Shown in pieces: positions 10,743 through 22,155 of a stretch of DNA of 64,000 nt. The notes beneath the pieces were generated by a model. It was not told the DNA's origin. It worked only from the letters and a program-made list of their open reading frames with translations, and made no database searches. The position numbers and the translations under genes are program-made. The stretch's first letter is position 1; each line of letters starts with the position of its first letter. The DNA is from Xanthostigma xanthostigma (Eukaryota; Arthropoda; Insecta; Raphidioptera; Raphidiidae). The stretch lies in the NCBI GenBank assembly GCA_963575645.1, contig OY754465.1:6944001-7008000 (forward strand), read 5' to 3'.

Positions 10743-11031
10743 CTTCATACCTGGGTCGAAAGTACGTACTTCCGGTATCAATTTTAAGGCAGAAAGTCTA
10801 GCATTTATGCATTGGTAGGATTACACGCACTGATACCGGAAGTATGTACTTTCGCCCGGCAATAAAAAAAAGTAGTTATCATGTACACCGCTCCATGAGG
10901 CTGTCACTATTGCCGCCAGTCAATATTGTCGAACAACTGTCATTCGTGTTTTTGCGTATAACCTCAAAGCTGCTTGTAATTCATAATTAATTATTGTAAT
11001 TAATAAGCATACTTTCGACTGAGGTATGAAG
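10743..11031 (+). mobile_element. MITE, CATACCTCGGTCG family (third copy)
   Basis: CTTCATACCTGGGTCGAAAG start and CGACTGAGGTATGAAG end; about 290 bp and colinear with 1479-1771. Confidence 0.65.
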
Positions 11032-11484
11032 CAAAATAGTATACCATTAATATAAGAAAATTCACAGGAATTTGTCAGATATACTACAATATTTAAACAA
11101 AATGGTTACAGATACAGAACATATACACAAAACTACAAATTTTTCCAAAACCAGAGCCAATTTCCACCAAAATCAAGACTAGAGCAACAGAAACAATAAA
11201 GGCGTTTGTATACTTTTGAATTTGCATTTATTCATTATTTTTTATAAAAATTGGTTCAGTAAATGTTGTTCCCGAAAGAAGTTAGAGTCAGAATAATTTG
11301 ATAAAATCTTATGCAGTTTGTTCCACAAATGAATAAATTATAAATTATAATGAAACATTAAAACCAATACGTTTTTAAAAACCCTTTTGTGAATCAAGGA
11401 ACATTCTAGAGACACACACACAATAAGCGCCGTCGAAAAAGCTACAATTAAATCACAATCTAAACTTCGAAACTGTGACAATTT
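11032..11484. other. AT-rich intergenic, nothing recognised
   Basis: No shared repeat or coding signal is visible. Confidence 0.35.
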
Positions 11485-11953
11485 AAGTCAAATTTCTGTC
11501 AAATAATGCCCATACTCATCGAGCATTATTACTAATCTTGGAACAAACTTATTCGTTAGAATAAAATTTACTTTCAATTCACCAAGCAAATTATCAGGTA
11601 GAAAAGTTATTAAAGAATAAATATACACTGCACTATATTCCTTGCTCTTTTTGTTGAATATTTTGACGTTCACTCAAAAATCCGACCGATGACGTTAGTG
11701 TAAACGTCAAAAAAAAGTTTCACAAAATAATAATGTTTTATCATAACCCAGTTGCAGACAAAACTTCCAGTAACATTAATATTTTACAACTTTACACATC
11801 ACGAAAGGTTAATAAACAACACATAAATTAATTCAGAAGAGCAAACTGTAGATATAATACTCCACGTTTATAGGTTAGGTATTATGATCTATGTGGCGGC
11901 CACTATTATTTTATCAGGCGAATAAATATTGATACCCTGGAAGTAAGACAGAA

Positions 11954-12172
11954 TATGAACATAATTAATTATACAGGACTCAAAATGTTTCACTCACTAC
12001 CGCAAGAAATAAAATGTCTCAAAGGCAATCAGTTTAAAAAAAAGTTAAAAGCACATCTTGTAGGAACTGTGCCTTATAATATCTCAGATATATTTTGATT
12101 TTTCATCTAATTATTTTGACGACTGTATCCATACTTGGCTCTACAAATAAAGAACTATTCTATGCTATTCTA
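11954..12172 (+). mobile_element. 5'-truncated non-LTR retrotransposon (LINE) 3' end
   Basis: This segment is present here and absent in the paralogous block at 21095-21668. It holds the final codons of a reverse-transcriptase ORF (11955-12098), a short 3' UTR and a tail of CTATTCTATG-like repeats. A 5'-truncated insertion with a repetitive tail is typical of target-primed reverse transcription. Confidence 0.6.
11955..12098 (+). pseudogene. C-terminal fragment of LINE reverse-transcriptase ORF
   Basis: The 47 residues before TGA include GLKMFHSLPQEIKCL and FKKKLKAHL. This pattern (G.K.y..LP..ik.l....FKk.Lk..L) is the usual C-terminus of CR1/Jockey-type ORF2 proteins after the RT domain. Endonuclease and RT domains are absent because the insertion is 5' truncated, so it cannot be active. 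The stated start is simply the first in-frame ATG of the fragment. Family level (CR1 or Jockey) is inference. Confidence 0.6.
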
Positions 12173-12262
12173 TGGTTGGTGAATTGAATTATCGCTACAT
12201 ATTTAGAGGAATAGTTACCTGAAGAACAATTGAACCGAATAAATAACTACTTGCGTTCGGTG

Positions 12263-12991
12263 AATATGGCCCTAAGTGAGTTAAAGTGGATTAAAACAGA
12301 GCGCTGAAGTTCAGTTTCTTAATTAGAATAATACCGCAAATGCCAGGAGAATAGCAAGTCTCTTCCGAGAATTGTTTCTTCCGGCACCCATGTGTTTATC
12401 AACTACACGGTATATAAAATGGAAAACCAGATATTAAATTGCATTTGTTGTTTGATGGAAAGCGTTTGAGGAAATAAGATTCAGAACAGGTGCATTCTCC
12501 TACACTGAACTATATTATATTAAAAAGAAAGATCTGTGTATATTATATTAGATAAATATAAATAGAATTGCCACTTGAAAATTGACAACGGTATATAAAA
12601 CGTTTTCTATAAATTTCGTAACAAAGAAAGAATTTTCAACAGGCACTGAACACAGATTCTACATTGAAATGACTTTTAAGATATGACTTGTCATGATATT
12701 CTGACATTTTGAATCCCCCCCGTGAACATTTATTTATTTTTCTATAAAAGTCTTTTTGATCGCTAGTCACTACATTTTTCATACTTCACGGATTTTTTGC
12801 TGTTGTATTTTTATTAAAATGCCTCGGGTAACATTTTCTTCATAGAGTTGTTATATTTGCTGGCAATATATCATCAATATCAGCTTATAGAACATATATA
12901 TATTTTATCATATTTGCTCATATGATTTTTTTGTAATAAAGAATGAGTTTATCTATGTGTCACTAAAGTATATTTTAGTTTCAAACCGTAA
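12263..12991. other. AT-rich intergenic, nothing recognised
   Basis: A C-run (CCCCCCC) lies near 12714. No repeats shared with the window or genes are seen. Confidence 0.35.
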
Positions 12992-13640
12992 TAGTCCAGT
13001 CAAAATAAACATTTTACTATAATTCACATAGAGCTTAAAATTGGTACAGATCTTAAGTACACTATTAAAAATAAAATATCAAATGTCTCCACCGATACTA
13101 TATCTGCTTCAAAATTTATCCAGGTTCAAAGGTCAAAAGTATCGGTTTTTTGCACTTTTTTCGTAAACTGTATATTTTATCAAAAATAGGTCAGACAAAA
13201 GTTGTAGATCATGCGATTGTCTACAGAAACTGTTCTTACATTTTTTCCTACAAATCACTATTCCTGAAAAATATCTATGTAAGTACTGAACGTATTTATC
13301 AAAAATAACGTTAAATATTAATATTTTCGATGTATGAAATCACCATTTCAAAAAAATGGTGATTCGTAGGAAAAAAAGTATAAAGACAATTTTTCTAGAC
13401 AATTGCATGCTCTACAACTTTTGTCTGGCCTATTTTTAGATAACATTTACCGTTTACGAGAAAAGTGCAAGAAATCGATACTTTTAACCTTTGACCTTGA
13501 ATCAATTTTTTAACAGATCTAGGATCGGTGGAGACTTTGGATATTTCATTTGTAATACTGTACCTAAGCCCTGTACCAATTTTCAGCTCTATGCGAATTA
13601 TTGTAAACCTACCACTATTTTGTCTATTTTGACCGGACTA
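12992..13640. mobile_element. TA-flanked foldback element (~650 bp)
   Basis: TAGTCCAGTCAAAATA at the left and TATTTTGACCGGACTA at the right continue into long imperfect inverted arms (for example AAAAGTTGTAGATCATGCGA near 13200 against the matching TGCATGCTCTACAACTTTT near 13410). The arms meet at a centre near 13315. A flanking TA on each side fits a TA target. There is no ORF. Confidence 0.6.
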
Positions 13641-13689
13641 TAAGCGTCAGGGTGTGAGCACAATACAGGTCAAACGGATGAACGGATTA

Positions 13690-14147
13690 AAACCAAATTT
13701 TGGGAGGATGTTTGATACGTAAATATGAAGAGCCCTACTGTTTTTGGGGAAAATCGGCGTATGCCCAAAAAATATATATGCTATAACGTTGTTTTTTTTA
13801 CATAATAATGGTATACTTTTCATAACGGTTTATTATTTTGTTTATTTTTTCAAGAAAGTTTTGTAAAGAAATTTTTTTTAAACTTTGTAGTTTTGGAAAT
13901 ATTTTGAAAATAAAAAAAATAAGCTGTTCTGTTTTTGTAGATCTGTCAGAAATAAACTAGTTAAGCATGCTTTGATTAATTTTTACATGACGTAGAACAT
14001 ATTATGTAGGAGACCATGGCAACAAATAGGAAATATCATACTGAATATTAGTCATTGCCCGCGTCACCTCACGCGATATCAGAAATATTGTTTTCTTTAT
14101 CAACTATTTTTGAAGTTGGAATGGCCCCGTCGCCCAATTGGCTGGAA
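13690..14147 (+). repeat. Dispersed repeat, empty-site copy
   Basis: Parallel to 55428-55851. It ends GTCGCCCAATTGGCTGG uninterrupted, whereas the 55 kb copy carries a MITE between CCCAAT and TTGGC. Interior features such as TTTTTCAAGAAAGTTTTGT and CGCGTCACCTCACGCGATAT are shared. Function unknown. Confidence 0.65.
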
Positions 14148-14514
14148 TGTTTTTCTTAGAATGATTTGAGGAGTCACTCCCTGAAATCTTTTGCAATTTA
14201 CATAGAACATTCTGTATAAAATATCTGTTAAAAATATTTCTGTATCTAAATATGGAACTTTTGTTAAGTATCTCTTCAGAAACGAAAATATTATACTTTT
14301 GTACCAAAAATTGAATTTATGTACAAACATCATGTGTCACTTTTTCTATTTGTAACATCTTTAACATAATATATTGGATGATGATTTGAATATCGTATTG
14401 TTCGATTTATGATTTCATAAATTTTCAGAAAATGTGCAACAAAATTTAGAAAAAAATTTGTGTCATATTATTAATTATATATCTGTAATCAAAAAATTGT
14501 TGATGTCATTATTA
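14148..14514. other. AT-rich intergenic
   Basis: Small overlapping minus-strand frames at 14100-14333 are not recognisable. The last ~50 bases resemble 35300-35340, the left border of a shared repeat. Confidence 0.35.
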
Positions 14515-14829
14515 TAATAAGTGAATTTTTATATTCACTAATATAATAAGTGAATTTTTATATTCACTTATATAATTAGTGAATTTTTATATTTATTTAT
14601 ATAATTAGTGAATTTTTATATTCACTTATATAATTAGTGAATTTTTATATTCACTTATATAATTAGTGAATTTTTATATTCACTTATATAATCAGTGAAT
14701 TTTTATATTTAATTATATAATTAGTGAATTTTTATATTCACTTATTTAATTAGTGAATTTTTATATTCACTTATATAATTAGTGAATTTTTATATTCACT
14801 TATATAATCAGTGAATTTTTATATTCGCT
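14515..14829. repeat. 29-bp minisatellite, ~11 units
   Basis: The unit ATAATTAGTGAATTTTTATA-TTCACTTAT is tandemly repeated. Each unit is self-complementary (AGTGAAT...ATTCACT), so either strand can fold into a hairpin series. The paralogous locus at 35350-35385 has essentially one unit. Confidence 0.85.
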
Positions 14830-14940
14830 AATTCCTATTGTGAGTATTCACTAATTCTGCGTGGTACGATTCTAGCGTTGACAAATGGCGAATATACACT
14901 TGTAATTAGTGGAAAATCACTGATTCATGTTTACAGAGCA
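14830..14940 (+). repeat. Right flank of minisatellite repeat, empty site
   Basis: GAGTATTCACTAATTCTGCG through GTAATTAGTGGAAAATCACT parallels 35395-35410 plus 35865-35950, where a 454-bp MITE interrupts it. Here it is continuous. Confidence 0.65.
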
Positions 14941-15539
14941 GCTTCCAAAAGAATATAGGCTGTAGCTTTTTTTAATCATAATGTCACATCTCGCCGTAAT
15001 AATTATGACACTATAGATATAAAATCTACTATTTATGTAAACTCCAATTTAAATTTGTTTGAAAACATTTTTTTTTACAAAATTCTGTTCTGTTACACTT
15101 TTACATATTCAGCTTCTAAAAACCTTAAAATAAAATGAGAATTTTAAAATATATTATGCATTTTTCCGATTTCAAATTTTTGTTTACAAAAATTTAAAGC
15201 AAGTTTTTAATTATCTCGGTGTCTTCTTTTTAAACACCGCAGCGTGTTACCGCTCTCATGAATATTCAGTTTTTACATTTCGTTATACAACAGATCGTAT
15301 GTAAAAGACCTATGGCATTTACTGTATAGGTGACCGAAAATTATACAGTATAATTATAATTTTTTGCTAGTATATTTTTTGGTGCTGAAAAGTTGTATTT
15401 TAAACACAAATTTATACACTTTTCCAGCAGGTTTAGTTTTTGTAAACTGATCTTTTAAAAAGCTGCGACGTTACTACGCTTCAATTGGCACTCTAACAAA
15501 GTGAATATCATTTTTTATTTGTATGGTATTTCGTGTAAA
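14941..15539. other. AT-rich intergenic, nothing recognised
   Basis: No inverted ends, shared repeats or coding signal are seen. Confidence 0.35.
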
Positions 15540-16082
15540 ATCCAGTTGCAAATTTTTGGGTCCAGTACGATAACACTATGCACCCAAATTTTGAAAATTT
15601 TTTTTTTAAGTCATAGAAAACGCTAAATTTTGACGTTCAAAAAAAAAAACTTTGCGGATTATTCACAAATTTCCTCAAAAATACGTGAAAAAAATGGAAC
15701 TACTTTTCGTCTTTCACTGTCATTTTTTGAATCTAACCAATCAAAAATCACAAATACACGTCATAGCAACTGGTGTAGAATTATTGTATAACTATCTCAC
15801 TTTGAATGCAGCTTTCGATTGTGTTATGGAAGCAGGGTCGCATTTAGATTCGCATACCCGTTTATCGTTCACCCCGGAATTGTTTTTTTTAAAACTCAAC
15901 ATTTGCCCCTTCCCGTTTCACTGCGAGACAATTCGCATACCCCTTTATCGTTCACCCCAGAATTACAATTCGCATACCCGTTTATCGTTCACCCCGGAAT
16001 TGTTTTTTTAAAAACTCCACATTTGCCCCTTCCCGTTTCACTGCGAGACAATTCGCATACCCCTTTATCAAAAAAAGCGGTG
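15540..16082 (+). repeat. Repeat with internal ~121-bp duplication
   Basis: GGGTCCAGTACGAT...ACTGTCATTTTTTGAATC is parallel to the reverse complement of about 62200-62350. The part starting TTCGCATACCCGTTTATCG is tandemly duplicated (15848 and 15969) and is a diverged form of the minisatellites at 3772 and 61914. A short conserved frame (FHCHFLNLTNQKS) is shared with the 62 kb copy, but synonymous and non-synonymous changes are about equally common. Confidence 0.6.
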
Positions 16083-16462
16083 GTTTTCAATCATCATGAA
16101 AATGTGAGTTTTAAATTTAAAATTCGTTTTATAAATTAAAATTTCCAAATACGACTTTGCCCTGAACGTTCAATTGTATTTCATTCCAACCAATTGATAT
16201 TTCTATCTTTGTTTATCATAGGTACAGGTATATATAACTTTTTCTTTTCTTATCACTATATAAGACAAGATAGCGATCGCTATAGTAAATAATAATATAC
16301 TTACTATACCATATTTAATTTTTTTAAATTAATTTATAAAAATTAATTTTCCGCACTTATAACGACCAATAACGCTGTTATATGTTATATAAAACAATAA
16401 TTGTGAATTTCCAGTGGATATTTTGCATAGCAAGTTATCGTACTCTTACCCAAATTTTTTGT
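16083..16462. other. AT-rich intergenic
   Basis: Contains CGATCGCTATAG near 16274 and otherwise no recognisable feature. Confidence 0.35.
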
Positions 16463-17046
16463 TTAAGGTAGTTTGGTAGCCAAATGACTTAAACTTGACC
16501 CTACATTTTTTATATTTATTCAAAAGATTATAATTAAAGACACCTACAGAAAAAGAATCAGATTTTTTTATCACACCGTTTAAGAGATACAATTAATTAA
16601 AGTTATGCAAAAATACACGAGCCGTTATGAGTGTCCTTGTTCAATAACTCCGGAAATTGAGGGTTTGTAAAAAATTGACAAACTTGACCCCACAAAAAAA
16701 ACTTTTAAATGGATAGAACGATGTCTGAAATACACACTGCAAAAATTTCAGAATAATTTACCACGTACTTTTGATTTTATTATTTTTTTAATACTGACAT
16801 GTGACCTGTATCTCTGTTGTTTATCTCTGTTGTTGTAGTGACAGTGGCTAGTGACAGCTGAGTAATAATCAATTAATATTTTATTAATTACATTACTATA
16901 ATTATTTAATTATAATTCGCATTAAATTAAATCAAAAACATTTTTATGTGAATTTATATTAATTATTATAGCATGATTTGGGTAATTATTTGAGGAAAAA
17001 AAAGTCATTTATTTGACTTGGGATTGCGGCTCCCAAACTACCTTAA
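16463..17046. mobile_element. TTAA-flanked MITE (~576 bp)
   Basis: TTAAGGTAGTTTGG at the left and CCAAACTACCTTAA at the right are perfect inverted ends with TTAA on both sides. TTAA is the piggyBac target duplication, although the terminal GGTAG differs from the usual CCC start. No transposase remnant. Confidence 0.65.
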
Positions 17047-17733
17047 ATAAAAAAAAACGAGTTTTGACTCAAAAAATGTTAAAAATTCTCAGAATTGTTT
17101 CAAATTTGAAGTTGCTAAAAAATAATAATACAAGCAAAAAGTTGATTGTGACGTATTATAAAAAAGCTTTAAAAACAATATCAAACTGACAGTAATTGTG
17201 TAAGATTCCGTATATAAATTTCTTTAATGTTATTTTAAAATTCTAAATCTAAATAAAATGAGTTCTAAAGCTGGATATGATCTTTCAAGCATTTATTTAA
17301 AACTTAGTCTATACTAAAACCTCAATTTCAATATTTATTTTATGTATACTAAGTATTACAAGGGTTTCATGTACTACATTATTATCTTGTGCCCGTTACG
17401 TTGCTTATAAACGAGTATTTACAGAAAATATAAAGCTAATTTTATATAACAAATTATATGAGCAGCTGGGTAACCTGTAAAGAGTCAACATTTATTTCTC
17501 GTCTTTTCATACACTTTGAGAAGCTTTGAAAATGTAGTTGCATCTGAATCCTATATATTATTAAATAAGCTAATTTTGTATTACAGACACTGATGTCCTC
17601 GCCCGTTGAGCGTCTATAATTTACAATCTACCTCTACTTTTGTATGTAAATTTATTATATAGTGAATTTGACATTTTAAATGCAATATATTATGCTAGTT
17701 TTATTTATTTGGTAGTTAGGGAAATGATTAATA
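17047..17733. other. AT-rich intergenic, nothing recognised
   Basis: No shared repeat or coding signal is visible up to the hAT target site at 17734. Confidence 0.35.
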
Positions 17734-17741
17734 CAATAGAT

Positions 17742-18399
17742 CAGGGGTCGGCAACCCGCGGCCCGAAGCCCTATACCTTGCGGCCCGTGACTGTTTTATA
17801 AATAAAAGTCTTATATACCTACCTACATAAATAAATAATTAAAATAATTTTCACAAACCCGTTTTCTTGTGATATTGAGGATGTACCCAGTCATTTACAA
17901 ATGAACGTGATTGAGGTCCAATCTAATGATAGTCTCAAAAACTCTTCCTTTGAAATCAAAGATCTTGTTAAATTTTATGGCTGTTTGCTATCTAATTTTG
18001 ACGAATTGAAAAGGTTTGCTCTGCAATTAATTACAATTTTTGGTAGTACTTACATATGCGAACAAACCTTTTCGATTCTCAATTACAGAAAAAATAAATA
18101 TTCTTCTCGTCTCACAGATTAGCATTTGAGAGCCATTCTACGAATTGCAGCTACAAACCTGGAAGCTAATATACAACAAATAGCCACTCAAATACAACCT
18201 CAAACGTCACACTAATTTTTGTAAAAGAATAGTATTATTTTGAAGTTCTTAGTTAAATTTTTAATAAAATTCAAATAAAATGTTTTCGAATTTTTAACAT
18301 CACAAATACCTATTATTAAAATTATGAACAAGTGCGGCCCGCCTTTATTTCAATTTGCCACTATGTGGCCCTTGCTTCCCAAACGGTTGCCGACCGCTG
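17742..18399 (+). mobile_element. Internally deleted hAT transposon with 8-bp TSD
   Basis: The ends CAGGGGTCGGCAACC and GGTTGCCGACCGCTG are inverted repeats of hAT type. CAATAGAT flanks both sides (17734-17741 and 18400-18407), a perfect 8-bp target duplication. The 658 bp retain GCGGCCC-rich subterminal sequence and only the C-terminal part of the transposase. A complete hAT would be several kb, so this is a deletion derivative. Confidence 0.88.
17835..18215 (+). pseudogene. hAT transposase C-terminal fragment
   Basis: The frame reads FTNPFSCDIEDVPSHLQ, then FGSTYICEQTFSILN, K-N-K-Y-S-S-R-L-T-D, a TAG stop (18120-18122) and, in the same frame, HLRAILRIAATNLEANI. FGSTY.CEQ.FS followed by K...R..LTD.HL is the hAT C-terminal dimerisation region as in GTF2IRD2/SCAND3/ZBED-type proteins. 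The DDE core, BED finger and upstream ORF are missing, and the stop interrupts the LTD-HL motif. A TAA upstream at 17832 limits the frame. Confidence 0.85.
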
Positions 18400-18425
18400 C
18401 AATAGATGATCCCGAAGAGCAGCAT

Positions 18426-19570
18426 TAGTCTAGTTCACATGTCCCTTTTTGTTGAATTCCAGAAACCCTTCGCAAATTATTATCATGGTGACACTCGTTT
18501 CGAAACGACATTTAGAAACTTTTTAAAAAAATTGAAGGGGGGGACGAAAAAATTGCAAAAGTTATAAACATTTTAGTAAAAAAAAGAAGGGTTTGGTCTT
18601 TTGCCAATATCTCAAAAACTATGGCAGATATCTGAAATCACAAAAAAGATTCTGAAAGAGTAGGAATTTTCCTACAAAAAAGTCTCTTCTCCCGAAACTC
18701 TACCACAAATATTTCTAATTTTAATTTAGAGGTGAAAATAGGACTAAAAATGTTTTGTCAAAAATTATACAGACTGACTTTTAAGTTGATGCTTTTTTTA
18801 CAGCGTGTAAAAATCAAATAGACGAGCAAATATTTCAAATAGTTTTTTATCAAAACTCAAAAATAAGAGAGAAACAGCCTTTCGAAGTTTAAATAAATTT
18901 TATTAAATTTTCTTTAATTTTGTGGTCGGTCCTGCGGTTATATTATGTCACTATGGAAATATGTTATTATTATCAAGTATTCACAGAAATTGTTCGAAGT
19001 TGTCCCCGTTTTGTTGGACACAAAGATGCGTGCGCCGTAGCCATGATTCTGTAATGCTTGATAATAACAACTTATTTCCATAGTGACATAATATAACCCC
19101 AGGACCGACCTCAAAATTAAAGAAAATTTATTTAAACTTCGAAAGGCTGTTTCTCTCTTATTTTTGAGTTTTGATAAAAAAAACTATTTGAAATATTTGC
19201 TCGTCTATTTGATTTTTACACGCTGTAAAAAAAGCATCAACTTAAATTAGAAAAAAAATGCTTGTGCCTATTTTCACTTTTAAATTAAAATTAGATATAT
19301 TGGTGGTAGAGTTTCGGGAGATGGAACTTGTTTGTAGGAAATTTCCTGCTCTTTCAGAATCTTTTTTATGATTTCAGATATCTGCAATAGTCTTTGAGAT
19401 ATTCGCAAAAAATCAAACCCCTCTTTTTTTAACTAAAATGTTTATAACTTTTGCAATTTTTCTAAAAAAAAAGTTTCTAAAAGTCATTCCGAATCGAATG
19501 ACACCACGATCATAATTTTTGGTGAAGGAGGACTTGAATTCATCAAAAAGGGGGCATGTGAACTAGACTA
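18426..19570. mobile_element. TA-flanked foldback element (~1.15 kb)
   Basis: The ends TAGTCTAGTTCACATG and CATGTGAACTAGACTA lead into almost full-length inverted arms, including GCGTGTAAAAATCAAATAGA and GGTCGGTCCTG on each side, with a centre near 19000-19060. A solitary arm fragment lies at 43705-43795. No transposase; superfamily unassigned. Confidence 0.7.
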
Positions 19571-19686
19571 CACTTCTGTACCGCAGGTCTGTATCAAAAT
19601 ACATCAATTTTAATTTGTTTACGAATCAGGAATAACGTGCCGTGTCCAAAATTGTCAAATTCTAACATCGGTTCAATGAAACATGT

Positions 19687-20113
19687 TTAAGAGTATTCGT
19701 CCCTGCAAACAACCCTTGCACCCTTCATCTCAAATCTTTTCCCCTCGCCTAAAAACGGTTCGCGCTCTCCCGACGCTATTTTTAAAGCTAGAGGGTTCTG
19801 GCAAACGCCAAATGAAAGACAAAGAATCAGACTACAGATCCTTCAGGCGAATTTTTTGAAAAACAATTTCGCCTACGTGTGAAATATTACGTAACTTATT
19901 ATTTTTTGCAAAAGGTTGTAAGTTTTTTCAGGATTTTTTTTCAAAAAATTCGCCTGAAGGATCTGTAGTCTGATTCTTTGTCTTTCATTTGGCGTTTACC
20001 AGAACCCTCTAGCTTTAAAAATAGCGTCGGGAGAGCACGAACCGTTTTTAGGCAAGGGGAAAAGATTTGAGATGAAGGGTGCAGGGGGTATTTGCAGGGA
20101 CGAATACTCTTAA
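19687..20113. mobile_element. TTAA-flanked foldback MITE (copy 1)
   Basis: TTAAGAGTATTCGTCCCTGC and its reverse complement bound about 160-bp arms with a loop of about 110 bp. TTAA borders both ends, suggesting piggyBac-type integration. Copy 2 is at 30881-31305. An open frame through one arm of copy 2 (30868-31053) reflects the repeat rather than a gene. Confidence 0.7.
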
Positions 20114-20426
20114 CTAGTCAAATATTTTAAGGGGAAATGATTGAAAATGTTGTTTCTTCGTGGTACAATTCAATTACGACCTTTCGGTCAAGGATTTCTA
20201 AAATAACCTACTATTCTCGTCTGTATAGAATTGTGCATATGTCTCTATGTAAGTCAGCTTGTGGTACTGTAACATGTGGTAGTCACGGAGAAAGGTTTTG
20301 AACTTTGAAGTTGTATAGAAAGTTGGTATGATAGACCTGTATTTACATAACGTATTAACCTACTGGAAAATCGCTAATGTTAGAGCTTCCGAGAATTTCT
20401 GAAGCGACAAAATATAGTTTCTCACT
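20114..20426. other. Intergenic, nothing recognised
   Basis: No repeats shared with the window or coding signal. Confidence 0.3.
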
Positions 20427-21008
20427 AGTATGACCAGTGCACTAAATAAGTATAATAATTATCACTCTACAAAATTATTTTTTAAATATGATTGCAGGTA
20501 TTCAATTCGTTTCTAATTTTGCACACTGCTTATAACGTTCTTCTTTTTGTTGTATTACAATACGAAGCTCAGATGACAGATCGAAGAAATATTTTACTAA
20601 AATTGTCATATAGAGGCGAAAGTAGCAAAAGCGTTGAGCTAAGCCGTCAGATGGCATCATGCAGCATTGCTGTGACGTTGTTCAGCGTTGCTCGCTGTTT
20701 CAAAATTAAAACCGTCAGATGGCAATATGCAGTATTGTGTCTGTTGTATATACACTATGAAGGTCAGATGACAGATCGAAGTGTTGACGTTGTTTCAAAA
20801 TTAAAGCCGTCAGATGGCAGACGTTGTTCAGCGTTGCTGTATTTTAATTAATTTACAAAAACAAAAGCAATAATAAATTTTTTAGTTGTCGATGTCAGTA
20901 GAGCAAGCAATTATCTGTAAAATGATATATAATTTATGTGGAGAAATTGTGAGGTTTTTTCTAAAAAGGGAAGCAAACATCTTTAACCTTAGCGTATTAA
21001 TATATATG
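20427..21008 (+). repeat. Dispersed repeat with CCGTCAGATGGCA units (copy 1)
   Basis: Near-identical to the reverse complement of 36053-36655. Several GCCGTCAGATGGCA/GTTCAGCGTTGCT units are tandemly arranged, with one extra in this copy. Both copies keep an open frame starting MQVFNSFLILHTAYN, but over the shared ~85 codons I count four synonymous and three replacement differences, so coding constraint is not evident. Confidence 0.65.
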
Positions 21009-21094
21009 ATGTTCAAAAAATATTCCATTTTTGTACCCCATCAGCAATTTTTGGGCACTTCGATTAAACAAAAATAAATAATTTGAATTCAATT

Positions 21095-21668
21095 CGCAAC
21101 TAATGGCTATATTCACCGAACGTAAGTAGTTATTTATTCGGTTGCTATTCAGGTAGCTATTCCTCTGAGTAAATAGCGATAAATCAATTCACCAACCATA
21201 ATTACGTTAACTGCAGGTATAAATATATTCTGTCTTAGTTCCAGGGTATAAATATTTATTCGCATGATAGCATAATAATGGCCCAATACCTAACCTATAA
21301 ACGCGGAGTATTATATCTACAATTTGCTCTTGTGAATTTATTTACGTGTCGTTTATTAACCTTTTGTGAATTGTATAGTCATAAAACATTAAAGTTAGCG
21401 GAAGTGTTGTGTGCAATTGGGTTGGGATAAAACATTATTTTGTGAAACTTTTTTTTTGACGTTTACACTAACGCCATCGGTCGGATTTTTGGGTGAACGT
21501 CAAAATATTCAGCAAAAAGAGCAAGGAATGCAGTGCAGTGTATATTTATTCTTTAACTAATTTTTCTACCTAATATTTTGGTTGGTGAATTGGACGTAAA
21601 TTTTGTTCTAACGAATAAATTTGTTCCAAGATTAGTAACTTCTGTCTTTAATAGTATTTGGTGAATAT
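21095..21668 (+). repeat. Dispersed repeat, uninterrupted copy of 11485-12262
   Basis: From GGCTATATTCACCGAACG to GGTGAATATG it mirrors the 11.5 kb block and lacks the LINE tail there. It abuts the 20427 repeat, so the two may once have formed one element. Confidence 0.6.
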
Positions 21669-22155
21669 GTGCATAAAAGCAAATAATATGTAAAATCTTG
21701 CTTAAGTGAATTCATTATTTATTCTTCTTTATATCTTGTTTTATTTTCTTTTATTTCTTCTTATATTTAATACAAAAACTATTTGGAAAACTTTCAACTA
21801 TTTTACATATTTTAAATCTTGGAATTCCAGTGATTTTCTGGCATTGTAGTCAGATGTCTAGCGTTAGATTTATATACAAACACTTTTCGGACAGTGTACG
21901 TAAGTAATATTCATTTGTTTCAAATAACAAAACACTTCACACAACATTAGCTTTCCATTGTTGCCAAAAACTTTTTATTCACAAAACTGCAATAAATAAC
22001 ACCGCACGATATAAAAAAACTCCTCATCGCTAATAATAATACGCCAAAAATAAAAACGTGGCTATACATTTTACGACGTATCGAAAATTCCCACCAAACC
22101 GTAGTGAAGTGAGTAATAATTATTATTGTTGCGTGCCCCTTGTTGGGACGACTAT
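21669..22155. other. Intergenic upstream of heat-shock promoter
   Basis: AT-rich; ATTATTATTGTTGCG near 22113. An unrecognised minus-strand frame (21947-22249) crosses the promoter and is probably spurious. Confidence 0.35.

Larger units (their letters stand above)
11485..12262 (-). repeat. Dispersed repeat, inverted copy of 21095-21668
   Basis: The sequence from CCCATACTCATCGAGC to CGGTGAATATGGCC runs parallel to the reverse complement of 21095-21668, including CGTTAGTGTAAACGTCAAAAA. A LINE fragment of about 220 bp (11954-12172) interrupts it. The similarity spans non-coding sequence, so it looks like an old element or segmental copy. Confidence 0.6.

Noticed and set aside
12715-12725. G-quadruplex or structural C-run
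   Set aside because: A single C7 run without further G/C runs nearby.
14515-14829. CRISPR-like array
   Set aside because: Units are contiguous with no unique spacers, and the genome is eukaryotic.
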